From: Candidatus Koribacter versatilis Ellin345
GTDB taxonomy: Bacteria; Acidobacteriota; Terriglobia; Terriglobales; Acidobacteriaceae
Assembly: GCF_000014005.1 (NCBI RefSeq)
Contig: NC_008009.1
Coordinates: 2,418,001 to 2,482,000 of the forward strand
Direction of reading: 5' to 3'
DNA: 64,000 nt
The number at the start of each line of letters is the position of its first letter. Within the stretch, counting starts at the first letter, position 1. Position numbers and translations under genes: made by a program. The notes beneath the pieces are model-generated. The model saw nothing but the letters and a program-made list of their open reading frames with translations, did no database searches and was not told the DNA's origin. This document shows positions 9,819 through 18,604 of this stretch, in pieces.

Positions 9819-10832
9819 CTACTTGTCGCGCTCAACCACGAATTCCGGCACCCAAATCAGCGCCCGCTTGTATTCGGAGTCGGGGAACTCCTCGATCGCC
9901 GCCTTGGCTTTTACCGCGAATTCATTAGCGCGGAGCAGCGCATTCTCCACAGAATCGTATCGTTTCAGGATCTTCAGAATATCAGCGTGTTGCACGCTCA
10001 CGAAGCCGTTCTCGCGCATTACGGCGACGATCGTGTCCCGCTCTGCCGGCGTGCAATGCTCGAGCGCGTCAATCACCGCCATCGTGACTTTGCCCTCGCG
10101 CAAATCGCTTCCCACCGGCTTTCCGAGAACCTCTTCGCTGGCGGTCAGGTCGAGAACATCATCCACAATCTGGAACGCCATGCCGACACAGTGCCCGTAC
10201 TCACCGAGCTTCTCGATCTGTTCCGCGGTTGCGCCGCCCAGGATCCCGCCCAGTCGCATACACACGGAGAACAGGCAAGCCGTCTTGCGGTCGATCAGGT
10301 CGAAATGTTCCTGCAGCGAAATCAGCTTCCCGAGCTTCTCGATCTGCAGCAACTCGCCTTCGACCATCTTCTGGGTAAGCTCAATGAGCGTGTCGAGGAC
10401 GGCGAAGTTCCGCTCCGCGACTGCCACCTTAAACGCCTGCATGTAGAGCCAATCGCCCGCGAGCACGCACTTGGAATTGCCCCACTGCGTGTTTGCCGAG
10501 GGACGCCCGCGCCGAATCTCAGCATCATCAATAATGTCGTCGTGAACGAGAGTTGCCGTGTGGATGATCTCCACCACCGCCCCAAGCCGCACCGCGCCGA
10601 GGCCGCGATAAGCCATCAGCTTCGCACTCAATAGCAGCAGGGCAGGGCGCAGACGTTTACCGCCGCCATTGCGCAGATACTCACCAATCTCGGTAATCGC
10701 AGCAACGTTCGAAACGGTATCTCGCCCGAACTCGCGCTCAATAGCGAGCAGATCTTCGCTGATCAGCTCGAAGACCTCTTTCACCGATTTGGTCGCTGGA
10801 CTATTCAACCCCAAACTCGCGCCGCTCCCCAC
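9819..10832 (-). CDS. ispB: Long-chain polyprenyl diphosphate synthase
   Basis: A trans-isoprenyl diphosphate synthase of 337 residues that adds IPP units to an allylic diphosphate, giving the side chain of menaquinone or ubiquinone. Both aspartate-rich motifs are present: first DDIIDD (followed by AEIRRGRP) and second DDVLD in FQIVDDVLDLT, with GKRLRP binding IPP near residue 58. The residue five before the first motif is Ala, a small residue that in this family allows long (C35-C50) products. The GTG start shares a base with the yajQ stop (TAGTG). It begins a run continuing to the small gene, CYTH and esterase genes. Confidence 0.92.
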   Translation of the reverse strand: MGSGASLGLNSPATKSVKEVFELISEDLLAIEREFGRDTVSNVAAITEIGEYLRNGGGKRLRPALLLLSAKLMAYRGLGAVRLGAVVEIIHTATLVHDDIIDDAEIRRGRPSANTQWGNSKCVLAGDWLYMQAFKVAVAERNFAVLDTLIELTQKMVEGELLQIEKLGKLISLQEHFDLIDRKTACLFSVCMRLGGILGGATAEQIEKLGEYGHCVGMAFQIVDDVLDLTASEEVLGKPVGSDLREGKVTMAVIDALEHCTPAERDTIVAVMRENGFVSVQHADILKILKRYDSVENALLRANEFAVKAKAAIEEFPDSEYKRALIWVPEFVVERDK

Positions 10833-11326
10833 TAGTTCGACCGATAATTCGTGAACTGCACGTCGATCCCGAAATCTTTGTTCTTAATCAGCGCAATGAT
10901 TTCCTGCAGCGTATCGCGGTCCTTGCTGCTCACTCGCACCGTGTCACCCTGAATGGATGCCTGTGCCTTCTTCTTCGAATCTTTAATTACTCGGACGATT
11001 TCTTTCGCCTTCTCGCCCGGAATCCCCTGCTGCATCGTGATCTTCTGCCGTACCGTCGCGCCCGCCGCGGACTCGATTGTCCCGTACGTCAGACCCTTAA
11101 GCGGGACGTTACGCTTAACCAGCTTGCCTTGCAGAATGTCCGTGACCGCCTTCAGCTTGTACTCATCCGACGAATGCAGTTCGATCGCATCTTTCTCCAG
11201 CTTGATCTCGGACTTCGTATCCTTCAGATCGAAGCGCGTCTGGATCTCTTTCGTCGCCTGCTGAATGGCGTTGGACACCTCTTGCAAGTCAATCTTGCTC
11301 ACAATGTCGAAGGAATTGTCGGCCAT
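10832..11326 (-). CDS. yajQ: YajQ family cyclic-nucleotide-binding protein
   Basis: A protein of 164 residues matching the whole DUF520/YajQ family: N-terminal ADNSFDIVSKIDLQEV, the central DLKDTKSEI and KRNVPLKGLTYG, and C-terminal DVQFTNYRSN. YajQ proteins have two RNP-like folds and bind nucleotides or RNA; a Xanthomonas homologue binds cyclic di-GMP. It overlaps the polyprenyl synthase start by one base, so the two genes are co-translated. Confidence 0.95.
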   Translation of the reverse strand: MADNSFDIVSKIDLQEVSNAIQQATKEIQTRFDLKDTKSEIKLEKDAIELHSSDEYKLKAVTDILQGKLVKRNVPLKGLTYGTIESAAGATVRQKITMQQGIPGEKAKEIVRVIKDSKKKAQASIQGDTVRVSSKDRDTLQEIIALIKNKDFGIDVQFTNYRSN

Positions 11327-11435
11327 AAAACAGTAGTGTACGGCAAAAACGTGTAAACACGAAGGCCACGAGGTTCACGAGCGGTCGAAGTCAACCGACC
11401 CAAATCAACCGTCGTTTCCCTTGTGTCTTTCGTGT

Positions 11436-12239
11436 TTAAAGATTTTGCTTTTGAATTCCGAAGAACCGATAGAAATTCGACGTGGTAGCGCGCCCCAGTT
11501 CCTCCGCCCCGGCGCCCTTCAACTGCGCGATGTACGCCGCCGTCTCCGCAACAAATGCCGGCTCATTCCTTTTGCCCCGGTGGGGTACCGGTGCCAGGTA
11601 CGGCGAATCCGTCTCAATCAACATCGCGTCCAACGGACAAAGCACTGCTGCATCGCGAATGTTCTGCGCTTTGGGAAACGTCACGTTCCCCGCGAACGAG
11701 AGTAGAAATCCGATATCGAGCGACTGCCGGGCTTGTTCGATGGTTCCGGTGAAGCAGTGCATCACGCCGCGACGCCCCACCCAATGCGCCGTAAGAAGCG
11801 CGAACAAATCTTCCCACGCATCGCCATCGCTCTTCTGCGACGGCCGGCAGTGAATCACGATCGGCAAATCAAGGTGCTTCGCCAACTCCAGTTGCTCAAC
11901 GAACACGCGCTGCTGCACATCCCGCGGCGAATGGTCATACCAATAGTCGAGCCCAATCTCGCCCCAGGCGACAACCTTCGGATCCCGTGCCTGTTCCGCC
12001 AGCTTCTGGAGATTCTCCGCCGTAGCCAGCTTCGCCTCATGCGGATGCACCCCAATCGTCGCGTGCATCCAGTCATATTGCTTCGCAAGTTGCAGCGCCT
12101 GATCGGCAGTGTCCGGCCCATCGCCGTTGCCGATGAGCAGCAGGTGCTCCACACCAGCATTGCAAGCGTTCAAAATCACGGCCTCGCGATCTTCCGCAAA
12201 GCGTGGCCCGTCAAGATGGCAATGAGAATCTACGAACAT
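11436..12239 (-). CDS. tatD: TatD family metal-dependent deoxyribonuclease
   Basis: A TIM-barrel metallohydrolase of 267 residues. It shows the family ligands: HxH in DSHCHLDG near the N-terminus, the metal-bridging Glu in WGEIGLDY, His in HCRPSQ, and the late Asp in IETDSPYLAPVPHRG. TatD proteins are 3'-5' exonucleases or DNases in repair and DNA turnover. ATG at 12239 puts the HxH at residue 6, as in the family; a longer frame upstream has no homology and would overlap the preceding gene. Only 5 bp separate it from the small membrane protein gene upstream, in the larC-metG run. Confidence 0.94.
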   Translation of the reverse strand: MFVDSHCHLDGPRFAEDREAVILNACNAGVEHLLLIGNGDGPDTADQALQLAKQYDWMHATIGVHPHEAKLATAENLQKLAEQARDPKVVAWGEIGLDYWYDHSPRDVQQRVFVEQLELAKHLDLPIVIHCRPSQKSDGDAWEDLFALLTAHWVGRRGVMHCFTGTIEQARQSLDIGFLLSFAGNVTFPKAQNIRDAAVLCPLDAMLIETDSPYLAPVPHRGKRNEPAFVAETAAYIAQLKGAGAEELGRATTSNFYRFFGIQKQNL

Positions 12240-12244
12240 GATGT

Positions 12245-12475
12245 CTACGAGCGACGACGCCGCCCGAAGAAAACAACTCCCAGAACGATTGTGAAACCCA
12301 GAGTGATGATTACAAATATCGGGTGGTCGTTGAGCAAACGCTCCGGCGCTGTGGGTCCGGGAGGTTGCCCATAGAGCGAGCCATCCCAAGATCCTCTATC
12401 ACTAAACCAACCGACTATGAACAGCATCGCGAATGCAATGGCAATGCTGAGTGCAATGCGAGCAGCTCTAGGCAT
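12245..12475 (-). CDS. Small two-helix membrane protein
   Basis: A protein of 76 residues with two membrane helices (about 5-24 and 51-70), a short Gly/Pro-rich loop between them and a terminal RRRRS. No family is recognised. It lies between metG (33 bp upstream) and tatD (5 bp downstream) on the same strand, so it is almost certainly in that transcript. Its role is unknown. Confidence 0.68.
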   Translation of the reverse strand: MPRAARIALSIAIAFAMLFIVGWFSDRGSWDGSLYGQPPGPTAPERLLNDHPIFVIITLGFTIVLGVVFFGRRRRS

Positions 12476-12508
12476 GACCTAATGACACCTAGCGTGCACG
12501 ACGTGTTC

Positions 12509-14524
12509 CTATTTCAGCCTCGCTCCCGGCGGCACATCCTCGTGGAATCCGGCCAGCACCGGCGTTCCGCCATCAAGCGATCCCGCCAGCAGCATGCCAT
12601 TCGACTCGAGACCTTTGAGTTTGCGCGGCGCCAGGTTGGCGACGATTACGATCTTCCGCCCGATCAACTTCTCCGGCTCATACGCCAGTGCGATTCCCGC
12701 GATGATCTGGCGCTGCTCAAACCCAAGGTCCACTTCCAGGCGCAGCAGTTTGTCAGCGTTCTTTACTTTCTCAGCGTGTTTGATCACCGCAACCCGCAGG
12801 TCAACCTTCGTGAAGTCATCGATCGTGATCTGCGGCGCAATCGGTGTGAACCCATTGTTCGCCGCCACAGGTGCTTCCACCGCTGGTGCGGGCGCTACCG
12901 CCGGTTGTGCGGTTTCGGGCGTCACTTCGGGTGCGGGCGCTTGGCGCTCCTGTTCCATCTGCTGCATCCTTTCGATGGCCGTCTTATCGGCGCGCGGGAA
13001 GACGCCTTCTACCTTCCCCAGTTTGGTTCCAAGATGTAGCTGGCCCCACTTGATCTCAGCCAGCTTGAATTGCTTGATGTCGCCGAGCCCCAACTGCGAC
13101 CAGATCTTCGCGGTCGAATCCGGAATCACCGGATACGCGAGCGCGGTCACGATGCGCAAAGCCTCGGCTGCGGTGTAGAGCACCGTCGCCAGCCGCGCGC
13201 GGCTCTGCTCATCCTGCTTCTCGGCCAGCGCCCACGGCTCATTCTCCACGATGTACTTATCCACCGCCGCGACCAATCCCCAAGCGGCTTCCAGCGCCTT
13301 CGAGAATTGGTACTGGTCGAACGCAGCGCCAAAGTCTTCAATCGTCTTGGCAGCGATCTTTGCGATTGCATCATCGGCTGCCGTCCTTGTCGCTGCGCTC
13401 GATGGATAAGGCACCTCGCCCTTGAAGTAGCGCGTAATCATCGAAAGCGTACGGCTCGCAAGATTGCCCAGCCCATTTGCCAGGTCAGCGTTGAAGCGCT
13501 GCACCAGCGCGTCAAACGAAAACGATCCATCCTGTCCGAAAACAACTTCGCGCATCAGGAAGTAGCGAAGCGCATCGGCACCAAGCACATCGAGAATCGT
13601 CTCCGTCCGCACGATGTTCCCGCGCGACTTCGACATCTTGCTCTCTTCAAATAACAGCCATCCATGCGCCACGATGCTCTTCGGCAGCGGTAGTCCGGCG
13701 GCCATCAACACCGCGGGCCAGAACACGCAATGGAAACGCACAATCTCTTTGCCCACCATGTGCACATCCGCGGGCCAGAACTTGTCGTAGAGTTTCGTGT
13801 CATCGCTGCCGAATCCTAGCGCCGTGATGTAGTTGCACAGCGCATCAATCCATACATAAATCACGTGCGCCGGATCGTCCGGCACCGGGATGCCCCACTT
13901 GAACGTCGTACGACTGATTGACAAATCTTTCAGCCCGCCGCGCACGAACGAGATCACTTCATTGCGCCGCGCTTCCGGCCGAATGAAATTCGGGTCCGAA
14001 GCGTACAGCTTCAACAACGGCTCTTCCATCGCAGAGAGCTTGAAGAAATAATTCTCCTCGTGCACTGTCTCGGTTGGCCGACCGCATTCCGGACAGGGTG
14101 CGCCGGGCGTGTCGACATCAACATACAACTCGTCGTAAACGCAGTATTGGCCGCTGTATTTGCCCTTATAGATGTAGCCGCGATCCTGCAATCGCTTGAT
14201 CAGCGCCTGCACGCCGCGGATGTGCTCCGGATCGGTGGTGCGAATGAACTTGTCGTAGCTCAGCCCCATGCGGTCCCATAGCCCGCGAAACTCTGCCGAG
14301 ACCTCGTCCACAAATTGCTGGTCCGATTTACCGGACGCCATCGCCGAGCGCTCGATCTTCTGCCCGTGCTCGTCGGTCCCGGTCAAAAAAAACGTATCCA
14401 CGCCGAGCATGCGCTTGCGCCGCGCAATCGCGTCGCAGGCCACCGTGGTGTACGTGTGCCCAATGTGCGGGCGCGCGTTCACGTAGTAAATCGGCGTGGT
14501 GATGTAGAACTTGTCCTTAGACAT
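12509..14524 (-). CDS. metG: Methionyl-tRNA synthetase
   Basis: Class I synthetase of 671 residues that charges tRNA-Met. HIGH is at residues 20-23 (RPHIGHTYTT) and KMSKS at about 295-299. The connective peptide has CPEC but only CVYD in place of the usual first CxxC, so the zinc knuckle is partly lost. From about residue 567 there is a C-terminal EMAPII/Trbp111-type tRNA-binding domain (TIDDFTKVDLRVAVI), joined by an Ala/Pro-rich linker (about 525-560). The start overlaps the larC stop by 8 bases. Confidence 0.96.
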   Translation of the reverse strand: MSKDKFYITTPIYYVNARPHIGHTYTTVACDAIARRKRMLGVDTFFLTGTDEHGQKIERSAMASGKSDQQFVDEVSAEFRGLWDRMGLSYDKFIRTTDPEHIRGVQALIKRLQDRGYIYKGKYSGQYCVYDELYVDVDTPGAPCPECGRPTETVHEENYFFKLSAMEEPLLKLYASDPNFIRPEARRNEVISFVRGGLKDLSISRTTFKWGIPVPDDPAHVIYVWIDALCNYITALGFGSDDTKLYDKFWPADVHMVGKEIVRFHCVFWPAVLMAAGLPLPKSIVAHGWLLFEESKMSKSRGNIVRTETILDVLGADALRYFLMREVVFGQDGSFSFDALVQRFNADLANGLGNLASRTLSMITRYFKGEVPYPSSAATRTAADDAIAKIAAKTIEDFGAAFDQYQFSKALEAAWGLVAAVDKYIVENEPWALAEKQDEQSRARLATVLYTAAEALRIVTALAYPVIPDSTAKIWSQLGLGDIKQFKLAEIKWGQLHLGTKLGKVEGVFPRADKTAIERMQQMEQERQAPAPEVTPETAQPAVAPAPAVEAPVAANNGFTPIAPQITIDDFTKVDLRVAVIKHAEKVKNADKLLRLEVDLGFEQRQIIAGIALAYEPEKLIGRKIVIVANLAPRKLKGLESNGMLLAGSLDGGTPVLAGFHEDVPPGARLK

Positions 14525-15905
14525 TCGTGTGTTCCAGGTAAAGCCTGATAGCTTCCTGCATCACGTGCTTCAGCGGCACATGATGCTGTTCGGCGATTCG
14601 CCGGCAATCTTCATATTCGGGTGCATAGTTACTGATGCTCCCCGTGATCTGCGCGATCTTCATTCGCACTTCGCCCCATTGCGTGCGCACCGTTTCATGA
14701 CGGCGCGGCAGCACGTAGCGCTGCTCGCGGCGGGTGCGTATCCCAATCGTCGAAGTCTCGCGGAACACTAGCCGGGCAATTCGCTCCGCATCCTCAGGCT
14801 TTGCCAGCAACGTCAGCAGCGTTCCCGGGCGGCTCTTCTTCATCTGCACCGGCGTGGCGAAAACATCGAGCGCGCCGGCGGCCAGCGCCTGCTCGGCAAC
14901 GTAGCCAAAAAGCTGCGGATTCAAGTCGTCGATGTTCGCTTCGAGCACAATCACTTCATCCAGCGGAAGATCACCCTTCGATTCTTCCACGGCCGCTGCC
15001 TCGCCCACAGTGATGCGCAGCACATTTGCGTGGGAAGGGAAGTTGCGCGACCCCGCGCCATACCCGCTCTTGGCGATGGTCATCGCCGGCATCTGCCCGA
15101 AGCTGTGCGCCAGCACTTTGACCAGTGCCGCGCCCGTCGGCGTAACCAGTTCTTTCTGGATTTCGCCCGCGTACACCGGCGCGCCCTTGAGCAACTCAAC
15201 GGTTGCAGGTGCCGGTACAGGGAACACGCCATGCGCGCATTTCACCGTGCCGCCGCCCACATTTAGTGGCGATACCACGAAGCGCTCGACATCCAGCGCC
15301 TCGGCGCCCACGGCCGCGCACACGATATCCACGATCGCATCTACCGCGCCCACCTCGTGGAAGTGGATCGTCTCTACCGGTACGTTGTGGATCTTCGCTT
15401 CCGCCGCGCCCAGCGCCTCGAAAACATCCGTCGCCGTCTTCTTCGCGCGCTCGCTGATCGCGCTCCCGGCAATGATCGTCTTGATCTCGCTCAGATGCCG
15501 CCCATGCGCGTGGTCATGCTTATCTTCCTTATCTTCGTGCTCATGCTCGTGCGGGTGCTCGTGGGTGTGCCCGGGCTCATCGTCATGTGCGTGGGAATGC
15601 GCATGTACGGTCCCATCGGCATGATGATGTTCGTGCTGGTGCTCGTGTCCGTGCTGATGCGAGTGCACATGGTGCACCGGTTGCTCGTTTTCCCGCGGAC
15701 GGTCAGGCTCGCCATTCACCACTACATCAACCTTCGTCGATGTGATTCCGCAGCGGTCTACCCGCGCAACTTGCAGCTCCGCCCCAAGATTCAGCCCGCG
15801 CACGGTCTGTCGCAGCAATTCCGCGGAGACCCCGGCATCCACCAGGGCTCCGAGGAACATATCCCCGCTGATCCCGGAAAAACATTCAATGTAAGCGATG
15901 CGCAT
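14517..15905 (-). CDS. larC: LarC-type nickel insertion protein with His-rich insert
   Basis: A protein of 462 residues of the LarC/DUF111 family (start MRIAYIECFSGISGDM), which inserts nickel into the pincer nucleotide cofactor of LarA-type racemases in a CTP-dependent reaction. Family blocks ETIHFHEVGAVDAIVDIVC and VLEANIDDLNPQ are intact. In some species LarC is made by frameshifting between two frames; here it is one continuous frame. Residues 78-137 form an unusually long His/Asp/Glu-rich loop (HSHQHGHEHQHEHHH), probably storing metal. No larA, larB or larE is in the window, so the target enzyme is elsewhere. Confidence 0.93.
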   Translation of the reverse strand: MRIAYIECFSGISGDMFLGALVDAGVSAELLRQTVRGLNLGAELQVARVDRCGITSTKVDVVVNGEPDRPRENEQPVHHVHSHQHGHEHQHEHHHADGTVHAHSHAHDDEPGHTHEHPHEHEHEDKEDKHDHAHGRHLSEIKTIIAGSAISERAKKTATDVFEALGAAEAKIHNVPVETIHFHEVGAVDAIVDIVCAAVGAEALDVERFVVSPLNVGGGTVKCAHGVFPVPAPATVELLKGAPVYAGEIQKELVTPTGAALVKVLAHSFGQMPAMTIAKSGYGAGSRNFPSHANVLRITVGEAAAVEESKGDLPLDEVIVLEANIDDLNPQLFGYVAEQALAAGALDVFATPVQMKKSRPGTLLTLLAKPEDAERIARLVFRETSTIGIRTRREQRYVLPRRHETVRTQWGEVRMKIAQITGSISNYAPEYEDCRRIAEQHHVPLKHVMQEAIRLYLEHTNV

Positions 15906-16105
15906 GATCGAACCACAAGCCAGATTTCTTCAGCAGAGTCGCGGAAGAGGCAGTGAATCCTTCATCCTAGGGCAGCTCGCGCCTTGGGGTCAAACCCCGC
16001 GCTTTGTTAGAATCACTGTTTCTTCAGCAATTTACGTTAACCTACTTTTCTAAGCACGGCTGGTGAAAGGTCGTGACTTTAGTCGTGCCGAAATCGCCGA
16101 ACCGG

Positions 16106-16173
16106 TTTGTATCAGGGCAGCGCTTTAGCGCTGCCGAAAAGCGTCGATAATCTGCAAGGGCTTCAGCCCCTGC
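16106..16173. repeat. Intergenic palindromic repeat, family B (copy 1)
   Basis: This element has a perfect stem GGCAGCGC / GCGCTGCC with a TTTA loop (16116-16135), a spacer, and a second stem GGGC-TTCA-GCCC. The flank TTTGTATCAGGGC is conserved with copies at 25701-25774 and 27657-27742, which are on the opposite strand. It lies in the 296-bp gap between the divergently oriented larC and argS genes. Confidence 0.8.
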
Positions 16174-16201
16174 ACGCACTTAATAGGGGCATCCACTCAA
16201 C

Positions 16202-18145
16202 GTGTATCGGTCTCTCCAGCAGCGCCTCATCTCCGCCATCCAGGCCTTCCTCCGCCAGAAATACGACGTCCATCTTCCCACCCTCGTGGTGGACGCTCCA
16301 CCCAAGGTCGAGATGGGTGAATACGCTCTTCCGTTCTCGTTCGAACTCGCCAAGCGCCTGCGCAAAGCCCCGCGCAAAATAGCCGAAGAAGTCGCAACCG
16401 AACTGCCGCCCATCGAAGGCTTCGAGAAGCCTGAGGTCGCAGGCGCCGGGTACATTAACTTCCGCCTGAAGCGGGGGGATGCAGCCACCGCGTTAGCAAA
16501 AGGAGAATCCACGCCGGTCACCCACGACGGCAAGATTCTGGTCGAGCACACCTCGATCAATCCCAACAAGGCCGCGCACATCGGCCACCTGCGCAACTCC
16601 ATCCTTGGCGACACCTTCGTCCGCCTTTTGCGCGCCGCCGGCCGCACCGTCGACATCCAGAATTACATCGACAACACTGGCGTTCAAGTCGCCGACGTCG
16701 TCGTCGGCTTCACCCATATCGAGAACAAGTCGAAGGCCGAAATCACTGCGCTCACCGAGCAGCCCAAGTTCGACTACTACTGCTGGGACCTCTACGCCCA
16801 CACCTCGCAGTGGTACGAGCAGGCCGCGGAGAACAAGAAGATCCGCCTCGAAGTCCTGCACGCCATCGAGCACGGGGGCAACGAGCTCTCCGAGATCGCT
16901 GAAATCATCTCGCGCGCTGTCCTCCGTCGCCATCTCGAGACCATGGACCGCCTCGGCATTGAATACGATTTCCTGCCGCGCGAGAGTGAAATCCTCCGCC
17001 TCAACTTCTGGGCACTCGCCTTCGAGCAGCTCAAAGAAAAAGGTGTCCTCTACTTCGAAACCGAAGGTAAGAACAAGGGCTGTTGGGTCATGACCCGGCC
17101 AGGCCGCGAACGGGTCGATGGCCAGCCGGACGAGGACGCTAAGGTCATTGTCCGTTCGAACGGGACAGTCGGCTACGTCGGAAAGGACATCGCCTACCAT
17201 CTTTGGAAGTTCGGCCTGCTCGGCCGCGACTTCGGCTACAAAAAGTTCTACCTCTATCCCAACGGCCAGCAGGTCTGGATCAGTTGTGATCCCGCCGAGG
17301 GGGAGAGCGACCACCCCCATTTCGGTGGCGTCAGCGAAATTTACAACGTCATCGATACCCGCCAGTCCGATCCTCAGGAGACGGTCAAGGAAGCCATCCG
17401 ACTCCTCGGCTACAACGACAAAGCCGACCACTACACCCACTTCTCCTACGAGATGGTCGCGCTCACCCCGCGTTGCGCCATCGATCTCGGCTACGACGTC
17501 TCGGAAGATGATCGTGCCAAGTCCTATATAGAAGTCAGTGGCCGCAAAGGTTTCGGAGTCAAAGCCGACGACCTCATCGACAAGCTCATCGACGCCGCGA
17601 CCAAAGAAGTCGATTCCCGCCACCCGGAACTCACCGAGTCCGAGCGCCGCGAAATTGGCACCCAAATCGCCATCGGCGCCCTGCGCTACTTCATGCTCAA
17701 GTACACCAAAGCATCGGTCATCGCCTTCGACTTCAAGGAAGCTCTCGCCTTTGAAGGCGAAACCGGTCCCTACGCGCAGTACGCGGTGGTCCGCGCCACC
17801 AATATTTTTCGCAAAGCCGGCATCGCACCCGGAGATGCACTCGCGTACAACGTCGATTTCACGAAGCACTTTGCCGAGACTGCCGAGATATGGGAAGTCT
17901 GGCTCATGGCAGGGAAGACCTCACAGATTCTCGAGCTCTGCATCTCGCAATCCGAGCCCGCCTACGCCGCCAAGCACGCTTTCCAACTTGCGCAACTGTT
18001 CAACAACTTCTACCACCGCCACCACATCCTCACCGAGGAAGACGAAGGCCGGAAGAAATTCCTGCTCGCCACCGCCGCCGTCATGCGCCGCGAACTAATT
18101 GCCGTCCTCGCTGCCATGGGCATCAGCGTTCCGCCTGTCATGTAA
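16202..18145 (+). CDS. argS: Arginyl-tRNA synthetase
   Basis: Class I synthetase of 647 residues that charges tRNA-Arg. It has the N-terminal Arg-tRNA-synt-N domain, the HIGH motif at about 126-129 (AHIGHLRNSILGDT), and the C-terminal DALR anticodon-binding domain beginning near GETGPYAQYA and including NNFYHRHHIL. As in many ArgRS enzymes there is no canonical KMSKS. The GTG start at 16202 gives MYRSLQQRLISAI, the normal family beginning. It is divergent from larC, with a palindromic repeat between them. Confidence 0.95.
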   Translation: MYRSLQQRLISAIQAFLRQKYDVHLPTLVVDAPPKVEMGEYALPFSFELAKRLRKAPRKIAEEVATELPPIEGFEKPEVAGAGYINFRLKRGDAATALAKGESTPVTHDGKILVEHTSINPNKAAHIGHLRNSILGDTFVRLLRAAGRTVDIQNYIDNTGVQVADVVVGFTHIENKSKAEITALTEQPKFDYYCWDLYAHTSQWYEQAAENKKIRLEVLHAIEHGGNELSEIAEIISRAVLRRHLETMDRLGIEYDFLPRESEILRLNFWALAFEQLKEKGVLYFETEGKNKGCWVMTRPGRERVDGQPDEDAKVIVRSNGTVGYVGKDIAYHLWKFGLLGRDFGYKKFYLYPNGQQVWISCDPAEGESDHPHFGGVSEIYNVIDTRQSDPQETVKEAIRLLGYNDKADHYTHFSYEMVALTPRCAIDLGYDVSEDDRAKSYIEVSGRKGFGVKADDLIDKLIDAATKEVDSRHPELTESERREIGTQIAIGALRYFMLKYTKASVIAFDFKEALAFEGETGPYAQYAVVRATNIFRKAGIAPGDALAYNVDFTKHFAETAEIWEVWLMAGKTSQILELCISQSEPAYAAKHAFQLAQLFNNFYHRHHILTEEDEGRKKFLLATAAVMRRELIAVLAAMGISVPPVM

Positions 18146-18263
18146 GGAGGTTCCGTACCCCCTGTCAGAATTGCTCAGAAGGCCTTAAGACAGCTTCTAC
18201 TTACCTTGTAAGACGTTCACCTAATTCCGCAAGTGCGCCGCAGCAAGAACAATCGTTCGCACC

Positions 18264-18476
18264 ATGATTGCCATGCTGCCCGCCGTCCACAAGTTCATCG
18301 AGGCCCATGACCGCTACCTCGCCCTCGATGAGGCCCGCACTGACTTCCCCAACCCCCGCCAACGTGAGCTCTACCACATTGAAATTATGAAGGCGTACCT
18401 GGAGGTCCAGTATCGCGCCAAGGTGATCGCCGGCATTCAGTACGCCGACGGCATGGATTTCGCCGACCGCCACTAG
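18264..18476 (+). CDS. Small hypothetical protein
   Basis: A 70-residue acidic frame with even, protein-like composition (FIEAHDRYLALDEARTDFPN) and several Tyr residues. It has no signal peptide, membrane helix or known domain. It stands alone between argS and the coiled-coil gene. The second ATG (residue 4) is an alternative start. Confidence 0.45.
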   Translation: MIAMLPAVHKFIEAHDRYLALDEARTDFPNPRQRELYHIEIMKAYLEVQYRAKVIAGIQYADGMDFADRH

Positions 18477-18604
18477 CCACTCTGAACCGCCATTCACCCA
18501 CCAGTACTAAGTTCATAATTCCAGAGTACGAGCCACCTTCTGCCACTAAACTTCCTCTAACAGTTTGCGCACGTCTGAGTCGCTGACTGTTGTCGAAGGT
18601 CTCG

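Noticed and set aside
16493-17869. 458-residue minus-strand frame across argS
   Set aside because: It is a shadow of argS codon bias; argS is strongly supported by HIGH and DALR features.
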